Assembly: GCA_025449115.1 (NCBI GenBank)
Contig: JAHLKC010000048.1
Location: 184,126 to 248,125 of the forward strand
DNA length: 64,000 bases
Direction: 5' to 3'
DNA from: Chytridium lagenaria
Taxonomy: Eukaryota > Chytridiomycota > Chytridiomycetes > Chytridiales > Chytridiaceae
This document shows, in pieces, positions 35,417-46,350 of the stretch. Within the stretch, counting starts at the first letter, position 1, and each line of letters begins with the position of its first letter. The notes beneath the pieces are model-generated. The model ran no database searches, was not told where the DNA came from, and saw nothing but the letters and a program-made list of their open reading frames with translations. Position numbers and translations under genes: made by a program.

Positions 35417-38400
35417 ATGTCTATAGAGGCCTGGAATACTTTTGAAGAGGTTAGAAGCAGCTCTCATCCAACACTAAGGCACATACGCGCACCCGGTTGA
35501 TTAGCTATTATTTGTGAAGCCTTTCCCAGTATCTAATTCTTGCATGGCATATTTCTGACTTCACATCTTCACTTTCCTTCTGTTCGGACATGCTATTATG
35601 TTGGCAGCTCGCGGGCCTCATCACAAAGGCACTTCAGACTACTGGAAATCCGGTGACAAAGCCTCTGGAGCTTAAACTTTCAAGGTTGAGGCCGAGGTTT
35701 AGGGCACTTCTGGAGGAAGAGCCAAAAAGTGATGTGAAGAGGAGGGAGATTCAGACTGGTGAGTTTTGCATCGGGGTCTTTGTGCGGGGCGGGGATGAGT
35801 TATGATTCATGAAGGTTCCCTGATGCTGCCATGTGTCCTTCATGTTGTTGATGGATTGTTGTGTGGTTTTTTGTTTTATTGTGTTTATTTTATAACTGCG
35901 GGTTATGTGATTACAAAATTAAGCTTAGCCCTTTCTAGGTCAATTCACGCTGAACGGCCGAACAGAGAATTGCAACGCAGAATTCATCCGGACAGCACTA
36001 CAGATTTCAGACCTACTAAATATCAACGAGCTCAAGGCCGCAAGTCTTCTCAAGCATGTGATGATGCGGCAAGATAACGATCGTGATAATCTGGAATGGG
36101 CGGTGCACGAGTATAATCGAGAACGTCATTTTTTCCTTGAATGCTTGGAACTTTTGATGAGGGGTCTCAACTCGCCGACTATGGCAGAAGGGTTGCGGAA
36201 TCTTTTTTCGCACCATCTTAAGGAGATCTTTTTGAATGAGGGAAGTGGACGGTCGAGTACTATAGCTGGGAAGGCTTTGGAGGGTTTGTTGGGATTACGG
36301 GGAGTGGTGATGGCGTTGAGGGAGGATACGGTTGTGCAGGGGTTGATGACAGGGTCGCAACTAAAGCAGGAGGGTATTGGGGAGAATCTGATTGCGTTAC
36401 ATGCGGAGAAAACGATCGTGACTAGATGGTACCTTGTTAGCATATATTTTAGTGCCATGCTTAAAGGGTTCTTTGGGAAAGCGGATGTTCTGGATCTTTT
36501 GGAGGTGTTGAGGGATTATGACACTACGGATAACGTGTGGATCGTATTACTTTTCTCTGTTCTTTCGGGGTTGAAACCGTTGGATCTCGAGGATCTACCC
36601 CTTAGGCAGGGTGGCGAGGAAGAGCACTTTGAGTTCCTGAAGAAAGTTGGGGTTATCGTGTATGGGTTGAACATACGGTGGACCTCCAAAGCATTCCAAG
36701 AGGTGATTGGGGTGCAATTCGCTGTACACGTCAAGCAATTAAAGTTGCACTATCAACAGATTGAGCAGGGACTAGGGCTTTCTGAGCCGTTAGATTCCAG
36801 GCTTGAGCATGGGCTTCAGAGTATGCCGTTTCAATTTGTTGCGGATAAGATGATCTCGAGGAATGCGCTTATTGATTTGACGCACGAGGCTAAGGAGGTT
36901 GATCTTGCATTCTTCCAACCTGGACTACTAGTTGTTCAGAATATGTTTGAGATGTTTCTTAAACGTGTGGGGAGGCTGGTGAGGGTGTTAAAGAATAAGT
37001 CTGAGGATACGGCTGCTAGTCGAAATGATCAAGTTTACCAAGGTGATCCTACTATGACGCCTTTTGAAAGTATCATGTATCTCGGTACTTCTCTTTACAA
37101 GGATCGCCCTGAATCCGCCTTGCAGTTCTGGGAGGACCCAGAACTCGTCAAGTTTCTCAAGTTCATGACCGATATTTACACAGGGGATCTTGTTCGAGCC
37201 TTCTTCGAGATGCTATCTTCACTTGCAACTGGTCGACAATGCGCGCAATACGCGGCAGAGTTTTTTAGTAGCGGTTATAAAGTGTCTTGGGAGAGACTGT
37301 TTCAAAGCTTCGATAATACCACCAAAAGTATCACTGCTGAACCTGATCGACAGATGAATCCCGTCGAAGTTGGTGTGATGAAAGCAGCGCTTCGATTCAT
37401 CAAACAAGTGGTCAAGTTTTCGAGCGTTGCTAGGACGAGTTTGGTTTATAATCCTCACCTCCAAGCCATGAACACGTTGTTTCAGCTGCTTTCAAAAAGA
37501 GTGACGACTGATCTCAAGGCAGCACTGTTTGAGACGATTGCGGCGTTCTGTATCCCGACAGATCGGAACGTTGCGTCCGATATTGCACCGACTGTATGGG
37601 GTCATCTGGAGGAGGCGGAGCTTGTGCAACGTCCGCAGGCGTTATCGTCATTTCAATATGGGGGGGCTGGTGGGGCAAAGAGACAGGCCTTGCGAGTAGA
37701 TGGGATACGGTTTGATATGGATCAAATTGAATCTCAGAGTCAGACCTATCCTGAAACGCTTGCCTTTTTGCAGCTTTTGAGCACGTTGCTCGTGTCGACA
37801 AAGTCTCTGGTGCCTGCTCCTCCTGGTGCAGATTCCTTAACGTTTAACTCTGTCACGCCGTTGACAACATCGCATTACATTGAGTTTGTTATTGATGACG
37901 TGTTTCTCAACATCAATAATAGACTGTTTGTGTCGATCGATGAGAGGTGGAGAATGATAGAGTTTTGTTTGCAGATTTTTGACGTCTGTATACGGAACTT
38001 TGATGTTACTTTCAAAGAGTCTATGGTTTTAGGGGGATGACTTGGATGGGAACCTGGTTGATGAGAAGGCTGCGCCTGACGTGTCGACGCTTAGTAATAT
38101 CTCTCTGCACCCGGCTTTCCCAATTCTAACCCGAATTCTTTCGGGATCACCACTTGTAAGACGAGTCTTTGATGTAGTTGCCAACGGTGTGAGCTCTGTC
38201 AATCAACATGGAAAACGTTACCCTTCCTTTACGGCCTCCGTAAGGCTCGCTTTGAGGATCATTTTGAGGGTTCTTCAAGTTCAAACGTACTTTTTGGATA
38301 TTATCGCGGTTGACCGAAACCGAGCACTCAATATCGCGATGGCGATGACGGGTTTGGACCAATTGCTGGCTTTTTATAAGGATGTGATTTGAAAATTGCT

Positions 38401-41400
38401 CTTTTTGTCAATTGCGAAATTGATGACGAGATTTGCCTGCTTGCTGTGAATATCTTGACGTTGCTTTCGGATTCCGCTACTTTTAATGCCACAGAGCCTG
38501 CTGCCGGTCCATACGGAAAGACAAACCGACTTGTTAGTTTGTTGAGCTCGCATGAGGATAGTAATAGTATCGTGGGGGGTTTCGTTAATAGGCTTGAGAT
38601 GGAGGAAGCGGAGGGATAGCTGATATTAATGTCAATTTGGGGTCTGAATCGCTTTCTCATGCTGGGTTGAATACGGATATCACGAGGGATACGGATTTAG
38701 CCAACCTGCTTTATGATAACCCGCCAACAGACGTGATGGAGGATTTGCCAGGTTTTGCAAACCTTATAAGGCTGGCTATTGTCGACCTGTTGATCACGAA
38801 TGTCCACGATGCTCGACCGTTCCCGACCATTGCCCATTATCTGCTTGGATATAATTTGCGTAAAGGGCCATTGGAGGTGGAGATTATAGACCCGAATACC
38901 CCGAATGGACGTAGGGCTTGTCTACACGTCATTCTCGATATTTTGAAAGTTGTAGGGCCTGGGATGGGATGGAAGAGGAGGTCAGCGTTCCGCTTTTCGA
39001 GGCTCATCCCAAGCTGGCGGAGAAGTGCTATGAGCTTATTTACCGGATATGTGCATCCCGCACCACCTCATCAACCACAATGAGGTATTTAAGGACTAGC
39101 GAGGATTTCTTCTTCAGGCAGCTCCTTTTATTCCCCGTTGAAAAAGTGGAGGGATTAGACGTTGAGGATGATTTGGCGGGATTCTCGGAATCGGCTTTGA
39201 GAAAGGTGGCTAGCTCTAAGCTTCATCAGAGAGCATGGTTATTAAAGCTCATTGCTTTGGAGTTGCACATCACGACGCTTGCAGGCCAGAGGTCCCAAGC
39301 ACAGCGGCTTCTTGATCTTCTCTATATCAGCCCAGTGTCTTCGGGAGATGGTGATCTCCAGGCTGCAGGATGGGGATTTCGGCTGCGCGTAGACCGGTGT
39401 TTACGGCAAAACGCTCAGACTCCGTCGCATGGATTTGAACAGCCTCTTACTAAGATGCTGGAGGTGCTTAACTCTGTAGATTTTACGAAGGGTGCTTATG
39501 CTTCGGGAAGAGCAACGACGAAGGTTGGGGCTTCATTCGTCAGTGATGTGGACATCAACAAGTGCCAGAGGCTTGATGAGTATGGGAAGCCTGTGTATGA
39601 TATTCGAGCCGCACATTCATTGCTCTTGTCGAGGCAACGGCTGCTTGAAAAGCAGGGAACCATGTCTGTCGTTCCTGATCGCGCGAGAATGCGCAACGAG
39701 ACCACAGGAATTCTTCACGAGCTACTTCGACGGAACATCCACATCGAAAGTCTTAATGCACGAATTCATTGCTTGAAGGGTTGGTGTCAGATTGTGAGGA
39801 CAACGTTTGGAAGCTCGTTTGAGCTTCTTCCAGCGGAGTCTAGAGAGGAAAAAATTTATGAGATACTTGACACCCTATTCCCCAAAATGAATGCTGCTGA
39901 TACGGCGAATGATTTCGTTGAACCTCTTTCGCATGTTACCCTTGCGCTTTTGTGGCGGTTACGTGAAGATAGGGTTTATCAGACTATTATTCAAAGCTCG
40001 ATGACCATGACGGACCCTTCAAGACAGAGTTTGAGGCTTCCTGTTGATTCATTGCAACAAGTTGTTCTCAAGGGAATCATTGAGGGTATTCTCAAGACTG
40101 GTTCGGGAAGCACGCTCAGGTCCAATCATTACGCCGCATTGATGCATTTCTTTGGGTATACGACTCCAGATGAACTTGAAGTTCGGGACCGCTCTCATGA
40201 AAACGCGGATGCCGACTCGTCCCTCGTCCATTCTCGTAAGGGACTTTCGAGCTTTTCACTTGGGGGGAGGGAACCTGGGACGAGCTTTACAACTTATCAA
40301 ACCAGTCTTGTGCTTGGTAATCTGAGGGTCGTGAATGCAGCTGGGGATAGATTTTTGGAGACTGTTTGTAAGGATGCTTCTGACGGGGGTGCTGGGTTAA
40401 AGACAATTGCATTTTCAGTGTTGGAGGGGCTTTGTGCTTTGTCGAGCCATGAGAAGCCAAATAGAGTTGTGGCGTTCATGGCGAGACGAAATTTCTTGGG
40501 AGACTTTGTGAGAGTGACAATGCAGAGAGAAGATGTGGGCATACAGGCATTGTTGAAAAACGAATATAGTAAGTTTGCACATCGTTTCACACTTTCATAG
40601 TTTTTTGTTCATTCTTTTACTTTTGGCCCCTCTTTTTTATTAACATATTGTTAATGTAGGTGTGCAACTGGGAAATCTCTTCTATGCATATACTTTCAAG
40701 ATGGATTTATTGCTCCGTATTGCGCAACAAAGAGAGGGTATTGAGAAGCTTCTTGAGGCTGGAATCGTCGATGCTTTTACCGAAAGCCGCTTTATCGAAC
40801 TGCGCCCAGAAATTGATTATGTGGACGCTCAAGGTAAGGGGTGTATTGCTTCTTTTAACCTGATGACTCCTGTCTACTCTATATTTTATTAATATTTATT
40901 ACAATTTTGTTGCTGCTAGCTATGGATACTGAAACTAGCACGAAATCCTACTACCACGATGCCATTATACCCATTCTTCGTCTCCTCTGCGTTATTGCGC
41001 AAAACTGGCGGGATAATGCTCAAGTTGTTGGCAAGGTTAGTTTTTATACGAATCCTTTGGTTGCTTCTGTGATTTAATACTAATTGTTTGCGACAGCTTT
41101 CGAATTTCATCCATAGGCATCAAGATGCTTTAATGGCTATTCTTCGAGAAAGGGATTGACTAAAGATACGATGATTATGGAACAACGCGAGCTGACCATT
41201 TCTCTGTTATCGAGTCTGGCGGGATGCAGAGCTCTATTGGAGTCTGAGGTATTATTTCCTTTGCTTATGATGGTTCCTATACCCCTTTTCCATTTCTACT
41301 GTCACTTGCTAACGATTTTATCACAGGTATCTGGACCCGGAAATAGATCTTTCACAATGTTTTACTCTCTCTGGGAAGAGAATACATTAAGCATTTGAAG

Positions 41401-42367
41401 TTTGAGAGCTTGGACTCTCCAGAGGGAGAAAATGGTAGCTTCAATTGTTTTTAAATTTAAATTCACTTTAGTTTTGTAACTAAATGTTATCTAGCTGCAA
41501 GACATGCCTTGAATGTTTGTCGCAGCATTTTATCGTATTGCGATCTTGTAACAAGCGGGGAATATGGTAGGGATCCGTAGAAGAAAAATAACAAAATATG
41601 CTAATGTTTGTAGTGGATACCCCGTCCGAGGAATCGTTGTATTTAATATTTCTATTTGGAAAAGATTTGAAGCAGGATATTGGTAGCGTCTGTTTTAGAG
41701 ATAAAGCCTGATATATTTAGAAACTCATCGCTTACCTCCGGGTATTATCTCAAAACTTTTAGCTAATTCGATAACGCGACTCTTTGCTTGCGGAGATGAG
41801 CAGAAAAGTCTTCGTCTGAAGATCAGTGACCTTCGCCGCTTGCCTGTTGACGAGATAAATGCTGTAAGAATACTTTTGCTTCAATAGGGAACTAATGATG
41901 TATAAGATTGCGCGTTCGTCAGAAAAATCATTTAGCAGCGAATTTACATCATCGCAACGCCAGCAATGGGCCGGACGCGAGCTTCGGCGAAATTTTAAAG
42001 TCAAAAACGATGAAATGCTTTCTCTATTATGTGAGTGAATAGGCTAACCAGTGACTATCTTCTAATATTCTTTTCAAGTCATTATCGAGCATTCTTTATT
42101 ACTATTATGGAGATATCTCCAATATATTCAAGGCCCTGCTGGCGTACATGAGAAAAAGTTATTAGACATGCCGCAGGATTCACCGCTGGAAAAACTTCGG
42201 ACTGAAGTACGCCTGAGTTTGACCAAACTTGGACCATTGCAACTGGTAACATCCTACGTCTTCTGTTCCTTCTAATACTTTCCCAGACTGCTGATATGGT
42301 TTCTAACGATGAAGCTCGTAATGCGTTCATCCAGATGTTGGTGCGAAAGCTCAAGGATATCGTTTGA
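35417..42367 (+). CDS. NUP192: Inner-ring nucleoporin NUP192/NUP205
   Basis: Giant alpha-solenoid scaffold of the nuclear pore inner ring, about 1,900 residues. First exon 35417-35449 codes MSIEAWNTFEE. The second starts LAGLITKALQTTGN, and the third enters the long solenoid exon at 35939. Typical text includes NRERHFFLECLELLMR, DPTMTPFESIMYLGTSLYKD, ELVKFLKFMTDIYTGDLVRA and LQRQ-like helices. Two long clean stretches (36058-38040 and 38918-40566) flank a damaged 0.9 kb with four one-base frame changes (about 38035, 38390, 38615 and 38965); a fifth lies at about 41154. Each sits in or beside a short homopolymer, and protein text is continuous across it. About eight more small exons follow to the stop at 42365-42367 (FIQMLVRKLKDIV). 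Exon structure between 41400 and 42300 is approximate. Confidence 0.85.
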
Positions 42368-42542
42368 TCTAAATAAATTCCCCATGATGAAAGAAAGCGA
42401 ATTCTTAGGAGCCTCAACATGCCCTCACAATTCCAACGTCGACTCGACGCAGAAAACAAATCATGGGTAAGAGGCTCGCAGGCCGAGGTAGACGAAAGAA
42501 TGAAGGCAAAGAGATTAATGTGGGTAATCAATGAATAAGGAT

Positions 42543-42993
42543 CTATTTCAAAGCAGCAAAGATCTTGGAAGGGGCGCAGTGGTTAACACATTCCTAAGAA
42601 TAAGTGTTAACAAAAATTAAAATAAACCGATGATATCCACCATAAGGTCAAAGAACTCTTCAACGCAGGTCTCCCTTCTCCCTCAGACTCAGCCACTCTC
42701 TCGCTGCACTTTGCCAGCTTATCGTTGAACGAGTGACAGTGGTGTCCCTCCGCGCACTCTACAAACCACAAGTGAAGGTCAGATAAGTAAATAGGAATGC
42801 TAACGCAATACGGAAAAATAGAGGTGGTGTGAAAGAGCAGAAGCAGGGAAGGAAGGAGGGCAGGGGCATGAAAAACAGCGGGGAAGACCAACTAACCGGC
42901 TTCGACTTGAGGTTTGATGTCCTCGACCGCAGACATTCCGAAGGTTTTGAAAAAATGGAAAATTTGTGCAACGAAAGAGACTCTGTCGCCCAT
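42543..42993 (-). CDS. QCR6: Cytochrome bc1 complex hinge protein (QCR6/UQCRH)
   Basis: Acidic hinge subunit of respiratory complex III in the mitochondrial intermembrane space. Starts MGDRVSFVAQIFHFFKTFGM at 42991-42993. After an intron come ECAEGHHCHSFNDKLAKCSE, RVAESEGEG, TCVEEFFDLM and a last exon 42543-42593, ECVNHCAPSKIFAALK. This restores the family cysteine pattern, C-x6-C, C, C and HC, and the ending KLFxxLK. One G seems missing near 42663 (GGG for GGGG), between EGEG and TCVEEFF. The last intron (about 42594-42640) uses donor ATG|GTGGAT. Length, about 90-95 residues, is normal. Confidence 0.86.
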
Positions 42994-43295
42994 CCCATTC
43001 TGAAAAAAGCTCTCATTCTTTCTCTCTCTTTTTTTCTCCTTTCCTTTCGGTTTTTTGTTGGGGGGGTTTCGATATCTTTTGTTCGTTACTTTTAAAGAGG
43101 TTCATTACGGAAGAGAAATGGCAAGTGGTCACTCCTACTGATTGCTGACCGCGCATAACCTGCATGCACGGTCGCCGTCCCTCTCTTTTTTATCTTTGAT
43201 TGTTGAGGAAGACTATCTCAGAAATCTTGACGGCATTATTGAACTATGAGATGGTGGAACCTCTGTTGTAACCATGAGTTTTTCATCAATTGCAG
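42994..43295. other. Divergent 5' flanks of QCR6 and the RRM gene
   Basis: Pyrimidine-rich tracts at about 43015-43050. The first exon of the RRM gene should lie here but could not be fixed. Confidence 0.4.
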
Positions 43296-45035
43296 GAGCA
43301 TCCACCTGGAACAACGGTCGATCAGATCCCTCAGCTGCAAGCACAGAGGCCTCCTGGCCCTGCGACCACTGCTGAGCGCAAGTTGGTATGCATGGCATGC
43401 ATAACTTAAATTTTGAATCAACGATGGATGCTAATGTCGCGATTAGTACGTGGGAAACCTTGATCCCAAGTCACCGAGGCACTTCTCTACCAGATCTTTA
43501 GTCTTGGGGCTTCTCCCGACATCATTCAGTCGGTTAAGATTCTTCATCAGCAGGATGGCCGTAACGTAGAGTATTCATAGCTCGCTCGGACTGACACATT
43601 GGAATGCTTTAGTTGGCCAGGGAGCCTTGAACTACGGATTTGTTGAATTCCGCGATCATCATCATGCGGAACAGGCTCTTCAAACTTTGAACGGGAAGAA
43701 GATATTTAGCTCTGTAATACTAAACATATGATGCTTGTACTAATGCCTGCCAAAGGATATCCGAGTCAACTGGGCGTTTAGCGGTACAGGAGGGGTCGCT
43801 GGATCCGCAGCTAAGGAGGATCTCAGCACCCACTTCCACATTTTTGTCGGTGATCTCAGTCCCGAAGTCAACGACCAAGTTCTTGCTAAGGCTTTTGGAG
43901 TTTTCGGATCTATGTCGTGCGTATCTTTGTTGTTTGAATGAATGGGCGCTGTGTTTTTTTGCTTTTGATGCTCTTACCAGGCTAATCTATCTCTCTTCTT
44001 CCTTAACTATTGCCTTTGATAAAAGGGATGCACGTGTTATGTGGGATCAGAACACTAATAAGTCTAGGGGATATGGGTTTGTTGCGTTCAGGGAGAAGAC
44101 CGTAAGCTGTTTTTGTGGTTCAGCCATTTTAATATGTCTTTCAGGATGCCGAGCAAGCAATCAACACGATGAACTCTGAATGGCTCGGTAGCCGTCCTAT
44201 TAGGGTTAACTGGGCCAACCAAAAAACTCAGGGATCAGCGCCCACTCGAGGTGAGGCAGTCCGCCCTACAGGTAGTGTTGCTATTGCTGCAGTAAGCTGA
44301 CGAGATAGCCGCCCCTCAGCGCCCTGGTGATCAAACTCAACGCTACGAGGCTGTATTTGGCCAGACACCTTCATACAACACCACGATTTACGTTGGAAAT
44401 ATAACTCCTACCACAACCCGTAGGTGTTTCTTCTTTATTTGTGGAATAACAGTCATTTTTTCTCTCTTCTCCTATGGTATTCATCTTCTACTGCGGTTCT
44501 TAGAAAATGACCTGATACCTTTGTTTTCCCAGTATGGATACATTGCGGAGACGAATTGATGCAGGCGGATAAGGGTTATGCTTTTGTCAAGTAAAACCAC
44601 GATATTCTCAATATTTTTTATGCTCATTTATCGTAGATTGGATACCATGAAAATGCATCACAGGCAATTGTTGCTTTGAACGGTTACAGCGTGCAGGGCC
44701 GTCAGCTCAGGGTATGATTCTTAACCGTTTATTCATATTTTGGTTTCCGTTTTTGATACTAATAATTTTTTCAGTGTTCTTGGGGCAAGGACAGGGCCCC
44801 TGACAATGTGCCTTTTGCCATGCAAGGATTCGGTTACCAACAGCAACCGATGCCGTGGTTCTATCCTGGTATTTCCTTTCATTTTAAGTATCAGTTTGTT
44901 TACGTATATAGGAGCTCCGGCGCCGCGGCTTCAGGCACCGCGAATCCTACTAATGCCCTTTACGATCCCTATGGTGGTGCACTTGCTCAGCAGCAGCAAT
45001 ACTGGAACCCAACCCAGCAGGGTTATTACCAATAA
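43296..45035 (+). CDS. Three-RRM RNA-binding protein, TIA1/PUB1 family
   Basis: Binds U-rich RNA; the family controls mRNA stability, stress granules and 5' splice-site choice. RRM1: YVGNLDPK, IFSLGASPDIIQSVKI, LNYGFVEFRDHHHAEQALQT. RRM2: FHIFVGDLSPEVNDQVLAKA, DARVMWDQNTNKSRGYGFVA, GSRPIRVNWANQK. RRM3: TTIYVGNITPTTTQNDLIPL, MQADKGYAFVKLDT, GYSVQGRQLRCSWGKD. The order, the short linkers and the Gln-rich tail (QQQQYWNPTQQGYYQ) are those of TIA1/PUB1. One-base breaks occur near 43471, 44558 and 44650, all within conserved RRM text and best read as errors. Coordinates start at the first certain exon; the initiator exon lies upstream. Stop 45033-45035. Confidence 0.88.
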
Positions 45036-45234
45036 TTACAGTAACATCATTTTGTGTGGAGGAAAATAATATGCACTTGCAAACGGTAGAGTGACATTGT
45101 TGCGTTTTGACTTGAGTCTGGTGTATAAAAAATTGGGAGGATTGACGAAAGCAGTGAATACCTAAAGGATAGAACGGTAATACGTTTGGACTCTCACAAA
45201 AGCCACTCATCAGAAAAAATTCCTACTGAGAGGA

Positions 45235-45810
45235 CTAGACCTGTCGGCCGCAACCGACCCGACCCGAAAAGCCGAACCGATTCGAGGCGGCTTCGGCTCG
45301 GCTGGAATCTCTGACCCGACCCGTACTTATCCGGCTTGTAGTTGTCTCAATTATTCGTTAAATTTTAATTAATATTACTTACGAAAAAAAGTTATTCTAA
45401 ACATTTATTGATCTAAAAGTCACGCTTGCGCCTACCCTTTGGATGCTGGCATTCATATTTTGTCGCATCCGTTGGGCAGTCAATAAATGATCGCATGCGA
45501 TGCTTTGCTTTCGCTTTTTGCCACCACCCTCTACAGATAAGCCCGGCTACCTGCATTGCTGACGCTATCATAGGAACCAATGCTGCTACTATCCATCAAT
45601 TTAAAAATATGTTTTATAATATGAATGCACTAAAAGTAGTAACAACTTCGGGTTATCCTACACACATCAAAACATCATCGATCGTGATGTTTTAATAGGT
45701 CTCGATTTTTTTACTATTTGGGCCGAAACCGACCCGAAACCGACCCGAAAGTCGGATCGGTTTCGGCTAGAGGATGAAACCGAACCCGGTGGACCGGCCG
45801 ACAGGCCTAG
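45235..45810. mobile_element. Non-autonomous TIR DNA transposon (MITE-like)
   Basis: 576-bp element. Ends are inverted: left CTAGACCTGTCGGCCG, and right reads CTAGGCCTGTCGGCCG on the opposite strand (one mismatch in 16). It is flanked by a perfect 6-bp repeat AGAGGA (45229-45234 and 45811-45816), a likely target-site duplication. Both subterminal regions hold arrays of CCGACCCGAAA-type motifs (45250-45325 and 45720-45790). An internal 89-codon frame shows no transposase. Terminal CCGACCC arrays recall hAT elements, but the 6-bp duplication does not fit their usual 8 bp. Confidence 0.75.
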
Positions 45811-46149
45811 AGAGGACACCTTCACGCTTCAATGGGCCCGTTTACATTCGACAACGATATTAATGTAAACCTCGTGTAATGTACATTTCATTGAGCTGTC
45901 GCCCCTGCTTTTACCATGTCATCGCGCATATTTCGTGCTGAAGTCACAGCATCCATAGTCTCGAATCCAGTACTCCTTGGCGGTCTCAAATAAAGATGTT
46001 TTACAACTCTGGTATTTGCCTCAAACTCTGATTTTCTGCGATATTTCTTGTATTCTACGAAATTCTGAAAATCTCTCTTTTTCTATATTTCTTGAATGTT
46101 ACACGATTCGAAATGCTCAAAATTGCGTTTTCAGTCGACCTCCTACGGA
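45811..46149. other. Spacer between the small TIR element and the large TIR element
   Basis: No gene seen. The 60 bp next to 46150 keep faint similarity to the DNA outside the right repeat (TTCTTGAATG and GCGTTTTC blocks), so the inverted repeat may once have extended outward. Confidence 0.4.
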
Positions 46150-46350
46150 GTCTGGGACGAGGTCAATTATAAAAAGTGCTCTCTAATTAAATCGACTTTT
46201 TCAATAACTCATCAACCAGGCATCCTACACTGGCTCCCGATACAGATCTGGAATCAGCGCACCTCAGCGTTCATATGGTATGCGTTTTAGCGATTTCTAT
46301 CGGGCCGTTTTTTTTTGATGCTTCGACGAGGATCTAACCATCACTGTTCA
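46150..46350 (+). repeat. Left 201-bp terminal inverted repeat
   Basis: Matches the complement of 52340-52540 with two single-base indels and one substitution (TTTTAG here, TTTCAG there). Starts GTCTGGGACGAGGTCAATTA. It contains the ATG at 46275-46277 and the donor GTATGC directly after it. Confidence 0.92.

Noticed and set aside
38030..38970. Programmed frameshifting in NUP192
   Set aside because: Four sites in 0.9 kb with both shift types at plain homopolymers; consensus error is simpler.
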